64,000 bases of DNA from Tenodera sinensis. Its lineage: Eukaryota > Arthropoda > Insecta > Mantodea > Mantidae. The position numbers were made by a program, and so were the translations under genes. The notes beneath the pieces were generated by a model. It saw nothing but the letters and a program-made list of their open reading frames with translations, was not told the origin of the DNA and made no database searches. Below, in pieces: positions 22,021 through 33,280 of this stretch. The stretch is taken from contig CM060969.1 in NCBI GenBank assembly GCA_030765045.1, positions 58,161,716 through 58,225,715 on the forward strand, read 5' to 3'. Numbering within the stretch: position 1 is the first letter of the stretch; the number at the start of each line of letters is the position of its first letter.

Positions 22021-22170
22021 CGCGTGGAAGGGAAGTAATTACATTAATTTAAACCAGTGGTAGATCTCGGTATTTGGAGCACATCTTCCTACGGAGATCG
22101 TTTTGTCGAAAACAAGCTGGCGGCACTACAGATTGTGTGTCAGTAAATGGTTCGGTACATAAACAAACAG
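22018..22170 (+). repeat. interspersed repeat, copy 2
   Basis: This matches 15293-15474, from CGTGGAAGGGAAGT through TAGATCTCGGTATTTGGA, GTCGAAAACAAGCTGGC and ACATAAACAAACA, with substitutions and small indels. It directly follows the mariner-like remnant on the other strand. Confidence 0.65.
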
Positions 22171-24061
22171 GCGCGTCACTACCAAGCGTCTCACGAAGGT
22201 CTCCTTCCATGAGTAGGCCAATTACAACCGTCACCTGCCAAAACATCAGACGAAAGAGAAAGTATTTATATCCGGAAACCAGGTCAATTCCCTGATCAAC
22301 CTCAACTCTACGTTGTCGACTTACCTCGCGTCTGAAAAAGGCGCTCGGAGAATTCCTTCACGATTAATTATTTCGAAACCCTATGTGATTTCCCATAATT
22401 ACTACCGAAGCAATGTCAGAAATAAGTTACTCTACGCATCTTACAAGTAACAAACTATTATCTTCGTACATTCTTGTGGGATTACAAGAATGTAATTGCA
22501 TCCAATTTGGAACAAAAACCATTTATTTTTTCGAAATGCCATCAGACATTTTTGTTTGTACTGCTTCTATAAATCACATATTAGAAGGAAGTGTTCCCTT
22601 TAACACTGTATATAGGGTGAAAAGTACTGCTTCTGTCAGAATACCTGGCTAATAGATGTAGGTGTGAGAAATTGAGAAATATAAAATACTAAGTTTCTTT
22701 CCGGTAGATTTAATCGTTTTGTAATAATGTACATTTTTATGGCAACGCTGAGCTGACGGTTTTAGTCCTCACATACGCCAACGACGTGTGTTGTACCAGA
22801 CCAGCGTGTGCATCCAGCCCACTACTGGCTCAGATGTAAACAAAACACTCGACCGACGTGTGCTTCGATGTAAACAACACACTCGTCCAGAAACGAGGAA
22901 ATGTTGCTGAGAATGCGTTATGTGCTTACTACATGTGCATTGCATACTATTTTTTGCACTATGTGTATTTATATTAATTTGAATTTTAGTAATTAAGATA
23001 TTAGCTGAAATATTAATAAATATAATTGAAGATAAATGTTTGATTTTAGAACGTGCATCGCCTATGTGTGCTGCTATGGAGAAATAATAAATGTTGTTGG
23101 TCATGTCGCCATATTGTATTTGTTAAAATTGTAAAAACGAATTTGACTGAGGGTTTAATTCTGATTATGGAGAAAGTTTTAGACGAAGAAATATATAAAA
23201 GAAGTTTTGATGTAAAGATCAGGAGTGGGAATGGTGGAATTGCATTCTATAATTGTACAAATTGTAATATCACAATCAACATTTCAAAATAAATGTTTTT
23301 ACTTACCGCACTAGAGCTTTTGGTCATTTTTTGAAGTACTGAGATTTCTTTTGTTTTCATACCAACTAGATTTGAGGCGGGAATGTCAACTTACGATGCA
23401 TAGCAACAATAGCGGAAAGAATGGAATATTAGTTTTATAGTGCAAAAAAGTATTTATCTATGTTATCCTCACCCTGTAGGTATATTTTAGATATTCATAT
23501 TCCTGATCGGAGGTGACACTAGAAAAGGCTTTGATGTTTGGCCTGTTTGGGCAACGATGTGGATTTTTGAGCTCTGCGTTATCAAACTGCGACGCAGTTT
23601 CAAAAATGGTGGGTGTCACAAAAGCTAAAGCTGGCAAAGAGCGACTGTTGATTTCAATTTCACAATGTTAATATATGTACTCAAGCCTCGTTTTCATTAT
23701 CATCACTTTGTATGTAAAGTAATATTTAAAGCGCTGCCTCCAGTTCAGTTGTGCTCTATAATTAACAGGAATATAAGCACAGCTCGTAAAAAGTGTCCGT
23801 AAATTCTCTCTCCGGAGAAGAAGATATTAAACATATTACCCTGTTACCTTCCAGAAAAATAGGAGGAAATACGCCAGATAGAAATGTCAAAGCACCTTAC
23901 ATTTTCCCTATTACAAATCAGGAAATAAAGATAAAGTGAGTTACATTCACATGGGTCCTCTTCCACCTCATATTAATGTAGATGAACATTTGGAGAAATG
24001 GTTTCATGAAACACCAAGTTGTAGGTGCAAGAGTGATTGTCAAATCGTTAATGTAATATTA
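22171..24061. other. unassigned region
   Basis: A small local duplication (GATGTAAACAA-ACACTCG, twice near 22838-22888) is visible. An open frame at 23053-23292 shows no domain. No gene, RNA or transposon end is recognised in the rest. Confidence 0.45.
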
Positions 24062-24069
24062 ATTATTAT

Positions 24070-24948
24070 TAGAGCGAGGACATATATCCACTGAATAAGA
24101 AATCAGGTTGACTGCACGGCGAATTGCTTGCTTGAAGTCATCGCTGCTACCTTGACGTCATCGCTGCTACCTTGGACTGACGGGTGAACAGCGTGCTGTG
24201 GTTCAGTATGACAGTTGCACCGTACATATAAGGGAGTGTTATTTTCTGTGCGATCTGTGTTTACATACGAGGTGAATAATTCTTCAGCTTCAGGTGATGG
24301 TAAATTAAATAAGTTATTGGAAAAATTTGGAAGAAATACTTTCGTTTTGAATGGTGATACGATACACTGTAAGTTATGTTATTGACAAATTAGAGATTCC
24401 AAGGAGAAACGGAAATTGTTGAAGCAACATTGTAATACCAAAAACATAAAGCACTTGTTGCAGCATCAAAGAATAAAGAACACGACCATTTGTCACTTCA
24501 ATCGGAGTTTTTTTAAGACATGTGCAAAATAGTTCATGTAAAATCATGTAATGATCCTGACTACGCTACAATGGTTCATATAAAATTAGTTTACAACAGC
24601 TAGACAAAATGTCATCTACGTATGACGAACACAATGCAAAATATCTTACGTTTGCTCCCGTTACATCTTGTGACGTTGAGAGAAGTTTCTCGCTGTATAA
24701 ACATTGTTTAGATGACAAGTTTTACTTTTGAACAATTTAAAAATGTATTATTGCTCACTACAATGTTTTTGAGGAACGAATAGATGACGATATGAACTGA
24801 TGTAAATGGACTAGAGCTTCTTACACAGCCCTGCCCTTTTGTTTACATGTTCTGAACTCCTGTCCTACGCCGTCTGCCAGTCACCACGGAGCGTGTATAG
24901 TACGAGCGCGCAAACATTGTAGGCGATGGGATATTTATCCTCGCTCTA
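24070..24948 (+). mobile_element. internally deleted hAT transposon, 8-bp target duplication
   Basis: Ends TAGAGCGAGGA and TCCTCGCTCTA are inverted repeats (extended: TAGAGCGAGGA-ATAT-TATCC). Each is flanked by the perfect 8-bp duplication ATTATTAT (24062-24069 and 24949-24956), the length typical of hAT. Inside, 24300-24450 encodes a decayed BED-type zinc finger (GDTIHCKLCY, KQHCNTKNIKH). The stretch 24640-24720 encodes the C-terminal dimerisation motif (YLTFAPVTSCDVERSFSLYK). The middle of the transposase is missing. A 20-bp tandem duplication (GTCATCGCTGCTACCTTG) lies near 24130-24175. The copy is non-autonomous. Confidence 0.85.
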
Positions 24949-24959
24949 ATTATTATAAT

Positions 24960-25561
24960 TGTGACACCGACCCACGTCAGTGGCAACATAACAAAGGATG
25001 GTCCGTGCCGGGCTGTCGCACCCAACTGGCGCGGTGCGTCACAAAGGCGGTCAAGGTCAGGCGCGACTGTTAGTGACTGTTAGTGTATACGTAACTAACA
25101 TCAATGAGCGCGGCGCATATCAAAGGATTGCTGGAACATTCGAGAAGTGTCTGGCAGCCGGCGTGTTTGTAGAAGTTCGAGAAAGGAGGAAGGACCTAAG
25201 ACATTATCCCCGCTATATAAGGAGGTGAAGCAGAAAGACAGGAAGCAAACAAACAGAAGTAGTGAATTACAGACAGGAGTCAATCAGTTCTTAGTTTGAG
25301 TGTTGTGTCGTCGGTCATGAAGGAAGATACTGAAGCAGTTACGTGTGCTGAGTGACTGTATGGTCAGGGTCAGTGTTTGAGAGACAGAAAGTGAGGAAAG
25401 ACAGAAAGGAATGAGTCAAATCTACGAGAAGAACATAGATGTGGGTTGTAATATCACGAAAGACTGTAGACCGTGTTAACGTCAGTAAAAGAGAACTGTG
25501 TACTTCTGATAAAATTTTGGAGGAAGAATAAAGTGACAAAAAGTTATTAGACTGATTGTCA
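24960..25561 (+). other. LTR-like or promoter-like region
   Basis: The region starts TGTGACACCGACC. It has a TATA box (GCTATATAAGG near 25211-25221) about 250 bases in and a polyadenylation signal AATAAAG near 25527, and it ends near GATTGTCA. This order (TG start, TATA, AATAAA) resembles a retrotransposon LTR, but no second copy, target duplication or coding region was found. A host promoter is an alternative, since the exon at 26105 lies 0.5 kb downstream on the same strand. Confidence 0.35.
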
Positions 25562-25566
25562 TTTTG

Positions 25567-25801
<235 letters not shown>

Positions 25802-26104
25802 GTTGTTGTTTTTATCATCATCAGCAGCAGCATCATTTTTATCAGTCATCGTTTTGTTTTTGTTATTGTTATTGGTCTTCAAATATACATTTAATAAATG
25901 ATCATATCGCAATTATTATAGTTAATCATGGTTGAAATTGTAAACATGCTACAGACTTTATGCATAATATGTACCTACATAACCAAGAGAGGGAGAGAGA
26001 GAGAACTGAAGAACGTAAGCATAGCCACCGATTCTGCTGGTTATCACTAAATCTACTCTTCATAAGCAAAGGAATCTATATGTAAATTTACTTTTGTTCC
26101 AGTG

Positions 26105-26232
26105 ATGTGTGAACCCAGTCCCCGTAAGAACCTGGCAGATTTAGCGATGCTCAACCCGAAGGAGCAGCAACTCATTCTTGATGTAATAAAAAGGGACGAA
26201 GATCTCAGACATCAGGAACAACTAAAGCTCAT
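26105..26232 (+). CDS. single exon, Rab-binding (Slp-homology/RIM-like) domain protein
   Basis: A polypyrimidine tract and acceptor (TTTTGTTCCAG) precede the exon, and a strong donor GTGAGTATT follows at 26233. The ATG at 26105 opens a stop-free frame of 42 codons plus two bases: MCEPSPRKNLADLAMLNPKE, then QQLILDVIKRDEDLRHQEQL. An acidic/basic helix of the form L-EEE--I--V--RDE-LR--E is typical of the N-terminal Rab-binding region of synaptotagmin-like (bitesize/Slp), rabphilin or RIM-type proteins that tether vesicles. It lacks the stops and shifts of the surrounding transposons. No other exon is seen, so the gene would have long introns and extend outside. It could be the first coding exon. 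Function is inferred from the motif alone. Confidence 0.5.
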
Positions 26233-26689
26233 GTGAGTATTACTTTCTGTTAGTTTGTAAGCGTTATTTGCGCGGTTAGTTTAATCATTAAGATTTTGTA
26301 GAACACAGCGTATTTCCTATAAATTCACAATTTTACTACCACATATTTTAGTAGGTATCCTGCTGTAAAGTACCATAAGCAAGCGCATGTTAGCGCAAAA
26401 GCACAAAAATGACTGTTGCTCTGTTTTAGCCGAGCGAAGGGTATGTTTGTGGTCAAACTTGGGTGTCGCGTGCCGCCTGAGTTGAAAACTAGGTAATTTA
26501 TCGGCAGAAAAGCTTTGCTATATAGTCTCGCTACTATTACGTTTGAGCGAGTCTTATTTAGTCAGGTAGTAATATCTTCCCCTGGTAAAAACGCTGGTGA
26601 ACGTACAGTAGGCTTCAATTGCTGTCACTTTAAAGTACTCACATTTCTCTTAAAATTAGCTTTATACTAGCTGAAATACTCGCCGTTCG

Positions 26690-27130
26690 CTGTGGTTTGA
26701 CGATTTATCCCTATAACTTTTAGACTTTTATAGCTTTTAATGAAGACATTGTAATTGACAAAAACGGTTGAATAAATATCCTTTTAATTGCGGGCGATAT
26801 CCTACTTATGGACAGAAATCGCCAAATGCTAGCACACAAGTCCCAAATAGCGGTCAGTAGATATAATTGTAAAATACCAAAAAAACAATCAAAAATGGGT
26901 TCATATGAAGTTAGAACCAAATTAATATTGGAAATTAAAATAGTGGAACAAGTAACACATTTTAATTACCTACTTTGGATGTGATATTACATACATATAA
27001 AAAGACGAAAATACAGAAAATAAAATATCTAAATTCCAGGCAATATGCGGGACCATTAAAAGCACGTTGTGTCAGAAAACAAGAAAAATACAAAACTTAA
27101 ACTATACAAGACAGTTTCTTCTTTGTTGTA
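26690..27130 (+). pseudogene. LINE RT fragment (RTE-like)
   Basis: A decayed frame reads FNEDIVIDKNG, GDILLMDRNRQMLAHKSQI, VEQVTHFNYL, then ENKISKFQAICGTIKSTL and KTRKIQNLNYT. This is the region just after the RT catalytic box, with the block --IEQV--FNYLG--I and then KF--ICGTI--TL--KTR that is frequent in insect endonuclease-RT elements. The catalytic box itself is degenerate (AGDI where ADD is expected). There are stops and frameshifts, and no ends were found. Confidence 0.6.
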
Positions 27131-28120
27131 CAGTTTGTCCAGATCGTCCTGTCACTCCATATGCACAAGAGAGGAGAAATTTAAAGTGACTGGAGTGGTT
27201 GGAAACAAGCGAGTAGTGTCAGTCACATACACAAACAGTGTATCTTTACATATTGTAAACAATTATTGTGTAGTTACCGCTGTCAAAGCAAGTGGTATAC
27301 GAAATCCCACCTCTCCTATTATGCAAGTGGGAGGCCTCTGATATTCCGCATCTCTACTTCAGGAGTGGGGAAGTGCCACAGCGAACTGGACGGGCTGTAT
27401 GTACGTGGAAACTGAATAATAAAATCGAAGGAAGGAAGCAGAATACAGGTAGCAGAGATGTTATTATTGCGGAATGTGAAAGGATGCACGCGAGCAGATA
27501 GAATACCAAATGTGTTAGTTTATTTAGCTTCTTAATCTGCTTTCAGGACCCTTAAAACATTAACATTTGTTTTATCTGGTACCCAATAGAAATTTATACT
27601 ATTAAGATTAGTGGTATTAATTAATTGGCGTTTCCTTTGTCTCGGCTGACTCATAAGTAATGCCACGAGTGATTGTCAATTTATCTAGTCAATTTGACTA
27701 ACATGAATTCCATTTATTAACACTATTTCACAAATTAAAGAATGATATAACCAATAGATGGGGAGAACTGACACATTGTATCAGTTCCTCTACATTGTAT
27801 TTTTAACCCCGTCGACTCTCCTATACACGCCTAGCTACCAGGACACGCCCTCCCCTGGTACCTCAGAGAACCGGTCAATCCTCCACATTGTGTCAGTGAT
27901 GGAATCATCTCGCGTAACCATATAAAAATATACTTCAACGTCGAATGGGAAAACAAATACTTTCTGTTTCTAGTACAAATAAAGCATTGTGTTTTCTAGG
28001 ACAAAAAAGAAAATTTATGTAACGTAATCACAAAATTAATACATCATGTTTCTATTCAATTTAGCCTTGAAACTTAAGAACCTTGTTTGTAAATACATGT
28101 GTATACATAAATACAGTCCT
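27131..28120. other. unassigned A/T-rich spacer
   Basis: No recognisable coding or repeat structure. Confidence 0.5.
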
Positions 28121-28122
28121 CA

Positions 28123-28235
28123 GCAAACCAAACCAAGCCATGCCAAGCCAAACCAAACCTAAAACCAAACCAAAAACCAAACCAAAAACCAAACCAAAAA
28201 CCAAACCAAAACAAAAACCAAACCAAAAACCACAT
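28123..28235. repeat. CCAAACCAAAAA minisatellite
   Basis: Degenerate tandem repeats of AAACCAAACCAAAA and related units form a run of about 110 bases. It is open on both strands but not coding. Confidence 0.85.
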
Positions 28236-28956
28236 CACACCACACCACACGCACACGCACATGTGCACATACACTCTTTCCGATGAAATCTTTATTGAGT
28301 TTTTAACTGAAATACACCATGACTGAATGTTTCTTAGACCGGCCGGACCGCCCCACGGCGGCAAGGAACTGGGCGAGGACCAGCGCGCTCTCCGCCAGCG
28401 TTAAAAACTGCAAGTCAGGGCTACGGAACACTATCTTCTGTACTATAACTTACACTAGGCTTACCAGCATCACAACAGATGTTGAAATTGAACGCCAACA
28501 CACTTAACACATTCAATTTTTACAATTGCTTAAAAGCTACAAGTTTTACATTTCTATTGGTACATATGTCCTTAATACATTGAATCAAAGACGATATCCG
28601 TCCGTCCGTCCTGCTGGCAGGCTGAGGTTCAGCCCGATATTTTGCTGCGTACCTACCCTTAATAGGGTTTAACCACAAATAGATTTCTTAGATATTGGGT
28701 GGTTAAGGGTGACATTGTTTAAATTTTAGGTTAATATTTATTTATTAAGGAGGCTATTTTGCCCCTTTACTGGTGACTCGCAGAAGTCAGCAATGTCTGC
28801 ATTCTGTGGGTGTAAAAGTTTGGATAAAGTTTTAAGATCTTTTGGAACTTTTTAAATTTTGAATTTTGTTGAGGGTTTGAATTTTGAGCCGAATAGCTCT
28901 TTGTTGGGATTATATTTGTAGTTTAGCTTTTGCTGTTGATGGGTTTAACTACTTTG

Positions 28957-30354
28957 TTATGGGATATACCCGCAAGCCATACGGGGAACCCTATAAGACC
29001 TGAAGCGGCGTGTTCTGGGGTCATAATCCCCTAGAGATCTAACCAGGGCGCTTTCATGAGTTGGTAACTTGTCATAGAATTTTGCTGCCCGGCTCCTAAT
29101 TTCATCCTCCACGTATGGAAGAGATGCGGATTCGTGAAGTAGTCTCACGGGGAAGAATAAGGAGACAGAGAAGATGGACCGAAGTCCCCTGTTCTGTGCC
29201 CTCTGGAGCCACAGGAGCCAACTGGCCGCCGCCATGCCCCACACTTCACAGGCGTAAAGCATGAGGGGGACTATAAGAGCCCGGAAGAGGTGTAATTTCA
29301 GGCGGACTGGCATCTCAGACCTCAGCATAGGGTACAGTGAGGCAATAGCCCCCTGCGTCCGCGCCGATAGGTCTCTAATATGCCCCCGGAAAGTTAGAAT
29401 CCTATCCAGTCTGACTCCTAGATAGGTGATGGAGTCTCTCCACTGGATCCTTTGACCCCGAAGTTGGAAAGTGGGGCAGTCTGCAGGTATGGGATGTCTC
29501 GTGAAGAGGATGACATGGCTCTTGTCCGGATTAACAGACATTCGCCATCGCCGAAACCACTCTTGGACGAGGCGGAGGTGTCTTTGTATGGCGTTGAAGG
29601 CTCTGAGGATGTGTTTGTTGGTGCAGTATAGTAATACGTCGTCTGCGTATTGAGCTATACTAACCTGTGGTTCTGTGGGGAAGTCTGCCATGAAAACACT
29701 AAAGAGTGTAGGGGACAGAACAGAACCTTCGGGGACTCCGCCTCTTATTGCCCTAAGTGTGGAGGTTCGCTCCGCGACTGTGACTTTGAGGGTCCGGTGT
29801 CGGAGGAAACTGTGTAAGGTGTGTATAAGCTGTGTGATTAGCCCCAGGTGGATCAGCTTGTGGAGGAGCCCTGTGTGCCAGGTCCTTGAGAAGGCCTTTT
29901 CTACGTCCAGAGGCACCGCAGCAGTGAAGGTGCGTTCCTGGAAACCCAGGGCAGCAGCCTCCACCACCCGCAGCAGTTGCTGAGGCATAGAGTGCCCAGG
30001 ACGAAAGCCGAACTGATGTTCAGGGATAGCTTGAATGTTTCCCAGTAGAGGGGATAATCGGTTTAAGATAATCCTCTCGAGAACTTTGGAGAGGATGGAC
30101 AAGAGGATTATGGATCAGTAGTTGGAGGGATGCACCTGGTCTTTCCCAGGTTTCAAGATGCAGATCACCCGAGCCTCTCTCCACTCACGTGGGAAGTGAC
30201 CCAGGGTAAGGCACATGTTGAATACCTTAGTTAGGAAGAGCACGGCGTTGAAGGGAAGTTGACGAAGCATGAGGGGAGTTAGTCCATCAGGTCCCGCCGC
30301 CTTTTTGAGTTTGAGGCGTTGTAATGCGCCATGGGTTTCGCTGGGGCGTATCAC
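28957..30354 (-). pseudogene. reverse transcriptase of LINE C1
   Basis: This is the RT domain and C-terminal region. The part at 30354-30115 has KKAAGPDGLTPLMLRQLP, VFNMCLTLGHFPREWREA and VICILKPGKD. A stop falls at the YRPIS position. The long frame at 30102-28957 continues with LERIILNRL, HQFGFRPGHS, VPLDVEKAFSRTWH, GGVPEGSVLSPTLFSVFM and catalytic IAQYADDVLLY. The thumb region SITYLGVRLDR and the C-terminal motif HLFRALIVPLMLYACEVW follow. The catalytic aspartates are intact, but the frame is broken from the endonuclease. Confidence 0.92.
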
Positions 30355-31617
30355 CGGCAGTAGTTCCGCATCCTCCGGGGGGCGTCAAAGAAACCGACGT
30401 ACGTCTCGGCAGGTACGTTCTGAGAATCCGTAGTCCTGAGGGTCGTCTCTTGGACACGTGGTGCGTTCCAGATAGTCGGCGAACACGTTGGCTTTGGCTT
30501 CAGGTTCATAGGCCAAGCCTCGGGTGCCCTGAATTGCAGAGTTGTATTGGCCGCGACGGTTTCGAACACCTTTGGCGATCTTCCACACGTCCCCACTTTC
30601 AGTGTCCAGGCTGGCCATCTTGTCCTCCCACGCTCACACTCGGTGCTCGCGTAGTCGTCTCCGACCAGTCGGCGCAATCGCCGTAATAGGGCTCTGTTGT
30701 GGGGCGTGCGATGCCTTTGGTAAAGTCTCCGTGCCGCCCAGGACCGGCGGATGAGTAGGATTATGTCAAGTGAGAGGACGTCTGGGTATAAGGGTGCTGG
30801 AGCACCGATTGTGAGGTTATGGACAGTTCTTGTCACAATGGATGTGAAAGAAGAAACTGCCGCCTCGACAGTTGGAATGTCATTGATTCTGGGGTTGGGT
30901 GGGATGGAGGTGCGGAGGCAATTACGAACTCCTTCCCAGTCCGTTTCTCGAGTACATGTCGAGCTGTCATGACTGGCAATCCGGGAGTTCATTTCTGTTA
31001 TCTGTTATCATTTCTGGGTTGTTATCTGACTGGAGTGCGTTTATTTATGTCAGTGTGAGATGAAATGGGAAATGCTTGATGATCGTAAAGTCTCTGACAG
31101 AAGGTAGTCCTAGACCATGCGGATGATGTGTGGGTTGCCACGGGCCCTCCACCCGAAGTTCGGGCGTCCGCCCTTCGAACGCAGTGCCAGCGTTGGTGTT
31201 TGGCATTGAAGTCGCCAGCGAGAATGGCCTTGGGATAAAGGGCTAGGATACAGAGGTAGTCATTTGGTACGAACTGCCTTCGGGAAGGGTGGTATACAGA
31301 GACTATCAGTATATCCGTGCCGTCAAGGTTCAGAGTGATAGCCGTGGCCTCTAGGGTTTGAAGGGGTGGGAGCTGGTTTGGACGATGGACCACGTTCTGC
31401 CTTACGAACACCACCGTTTCGCCTCCAGGACGGCCTTGACGATCAGTTCTGTGGCAAACGTAACCAGGTAAACGGAAGCGATCATTTGGGCAGAGATATG
31501 TTTCGCTGACTAAAATGGCGTCTAGGGCATAGGTACGGGCAAAGTGGGATAACTCCCCCGCCTGGCCGGCCAATCCGCGAACCGAAACGAGGTGCATGAT
31601 CTAGTTTGTCTGGCCAT
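30355..31617 (-). pseudogene. ORF2 N-terminal part of LINE C1 (endonuclease and linker)
   Basis: ORF2 starts at the ATG at 31617, inside the end of gag (17-base overlap). The endonuclease has LAGQAGELSHFARTYALDA, VSETYL, RQGRPGGETVVFV and catalytic LAGDFNAKHQRW. The SDH block is damaged in the 31020-31100 region, and the frame changes near 31022. The linker at 30992-30351 contains RRSWAARRLYQRHRTPHNRA, as in C2. Several frameshifts are present. Confidence 0.88.
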
Positions 31618-33280
31618 TTTGGGCGCACTGTACTAGAGAGGTCAGGAGGGCAAGCCCCTCCATTCCAATGAGCGCCTTTGCTGTTGAGTCGCTCGCGGAA
31701 CAGAATCCGACAATGAGGTCGCATATCCTTTGCCCATGGGTCTGCAATACTAGCTGCACCCATTTAAGCAAGTCAGCAAGGTCAAAGCCAAGAGTTGAGG
31801 GTGTGTTGGGTGTGGAAGGAAGAGGTGCTGGAGTCCCCTCAGCCCTAGCCTCCTCCTGAGGACGTCGAGTGGTGGAAACATCGCTCACCTCGGCCACTGG
31901 GTGCACGTTTAGGCTCCCGGGTTTTTCTCTCCCTCTGCGGTCTTGTGTTTGCTTGCATGGGAGGTTTATTCTGGGGCTGGTGTGTATTGTGTGATGGTTG
32001 TTGGTGTTGCTCTCGATACGTACGTGGACCCGTGGTGCGATGGGTGGTTTGAGCATAAGACACCTTAGGGGCGTTGGCTGGTTGAGGTTGAGTCGCGTGG
32101 TGTCTTTGAGGATTCGAGGTGGAAGTTCTCCCTTGGTCTCCCCTGACGGTAGTTGAACCTTGGGATACCTGTGGTCTCCTGGAGGCGATCACTCTCTTCC
32201 TCGTGGGACATCCTCCGTAACAGGCCACATGTTTGCCCTTGCAGTTTGCACAGGTGGGCTCGTCCGTGATTACTCGAGGACACGATTCTTTGTGATGCGC
32301 TTCGCCTCAGCGAAGGCATCGCAGGTTTCTGTGACAGAAGTGGCTAAAATTATTAAAGCCAGGATACCGGTAGCACTGTGGGGGCCCAAAATAGCTCCTC
32401 ACCACCTCCACCTTCACCCTAAGGTAGCAGAGAGACGCGACTCCATCGATTTTCATCTCCGGATCCCACGCCCTTTCCACCACAACCAGGAAAAGGGGAA
32501 TTGGCCTCTTGGATTCTCCATAATCGTGCGGTTTGGTAAGCTGCCCCACCAGCCGAGGGGTGATGCCTTTACAGGTGAGGTCTTCCTCGATATCGCCCAC
32601 TGGCGTATCCACCGGAAGTCCTCTGATGATTCGGCGGATGTCTCGAGTTTTGCCGAGACCAAAGGTAAAATGAAGGAGATTCCTCCGCTCAAGCACAGAT
32701 AGGAGAGTCTTATAATCCTCCACGTGTTTCGCCTGAAAGACGTAGCGGCTCTTCCTCCTCGTCACCGAACACGACCCTGAAAGTGTTGACATAACTTCCT
32801 TAAAGAAGCCTACATTCCCCTGAAGTTGTCCACAATGATAGGCGGAATATGCCGCAGGGCTGGTTGTTGTTGTTGTTGTTGTGGTGTTGGCCCATCAGTC
32901 GAAACAGTTGGTGGGTTCTATCGGCGCTTCTTCTGGGGGTTGACCAATTCCCGAAATTCTGCCTCATCCACCTCCGTAGAGATGTCAGAGGAGCTTACCT
33001 CGTCTTCGTCCATCCTGGACGTGTCAGACGGGACCACGGTCTCGTCGGTATTAGATTCCACGTCTGAGTCTTCGCGGGAACTGTCAGAGTCTGCCTCTGA
33101 ACTTTGGCCTAACCGTGAATTTAATTCGCGTTTAGAGTCTTGGTTAGATTTATATCCCGCTAGGGCCAAACGTTTGGCGAAGCCATTTCCGCCTTGTTGG
33201 GGCTTTCGGCGCCGCCGGTTGACTGTCTCCTGAGTTGAGCTCTCGGAGACGTTATTTGCTGCGCCAGATGTGCTGGGCAT
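31601..33280 (-). pseudogene. gag-like ORF1 of LINE C1
   Basis: Start MPSTSGAANNVSESSTQETV at 33280. First comes an acidic/serine stretch (residues 40-110). A PRE/C2HC-type region follows in a second frame (32792-32307: RRIIRGLPVDTPVGDIEEDL, PIPLFLVVVE), leading into a damaged knuckle (CYRYPGFNNFSHFC, where a cysteine has become tyrosine). MACYGGCPTRK and a basic proline-rich tail come next. The end runs GQRICDLIVGFCSASDST to QNGQTN. At least three frameshifts occur. It binds RNA in intact members of the family. Confidence 0.85.

Noticed and set aside
23053..23292. Open frame of 79 codons in an otherwise empty region
   Set aside because: No domain, no splice signals, no repeat copy and A/T-rich composition; probably chance.
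28074..28364. Repetitive frame rich in Phe, Trp and Gly (minus) or Lys, Pro and Thr (plus)
   Set aside because: It is explained by the CCAAACCAAAAA minisatellite.
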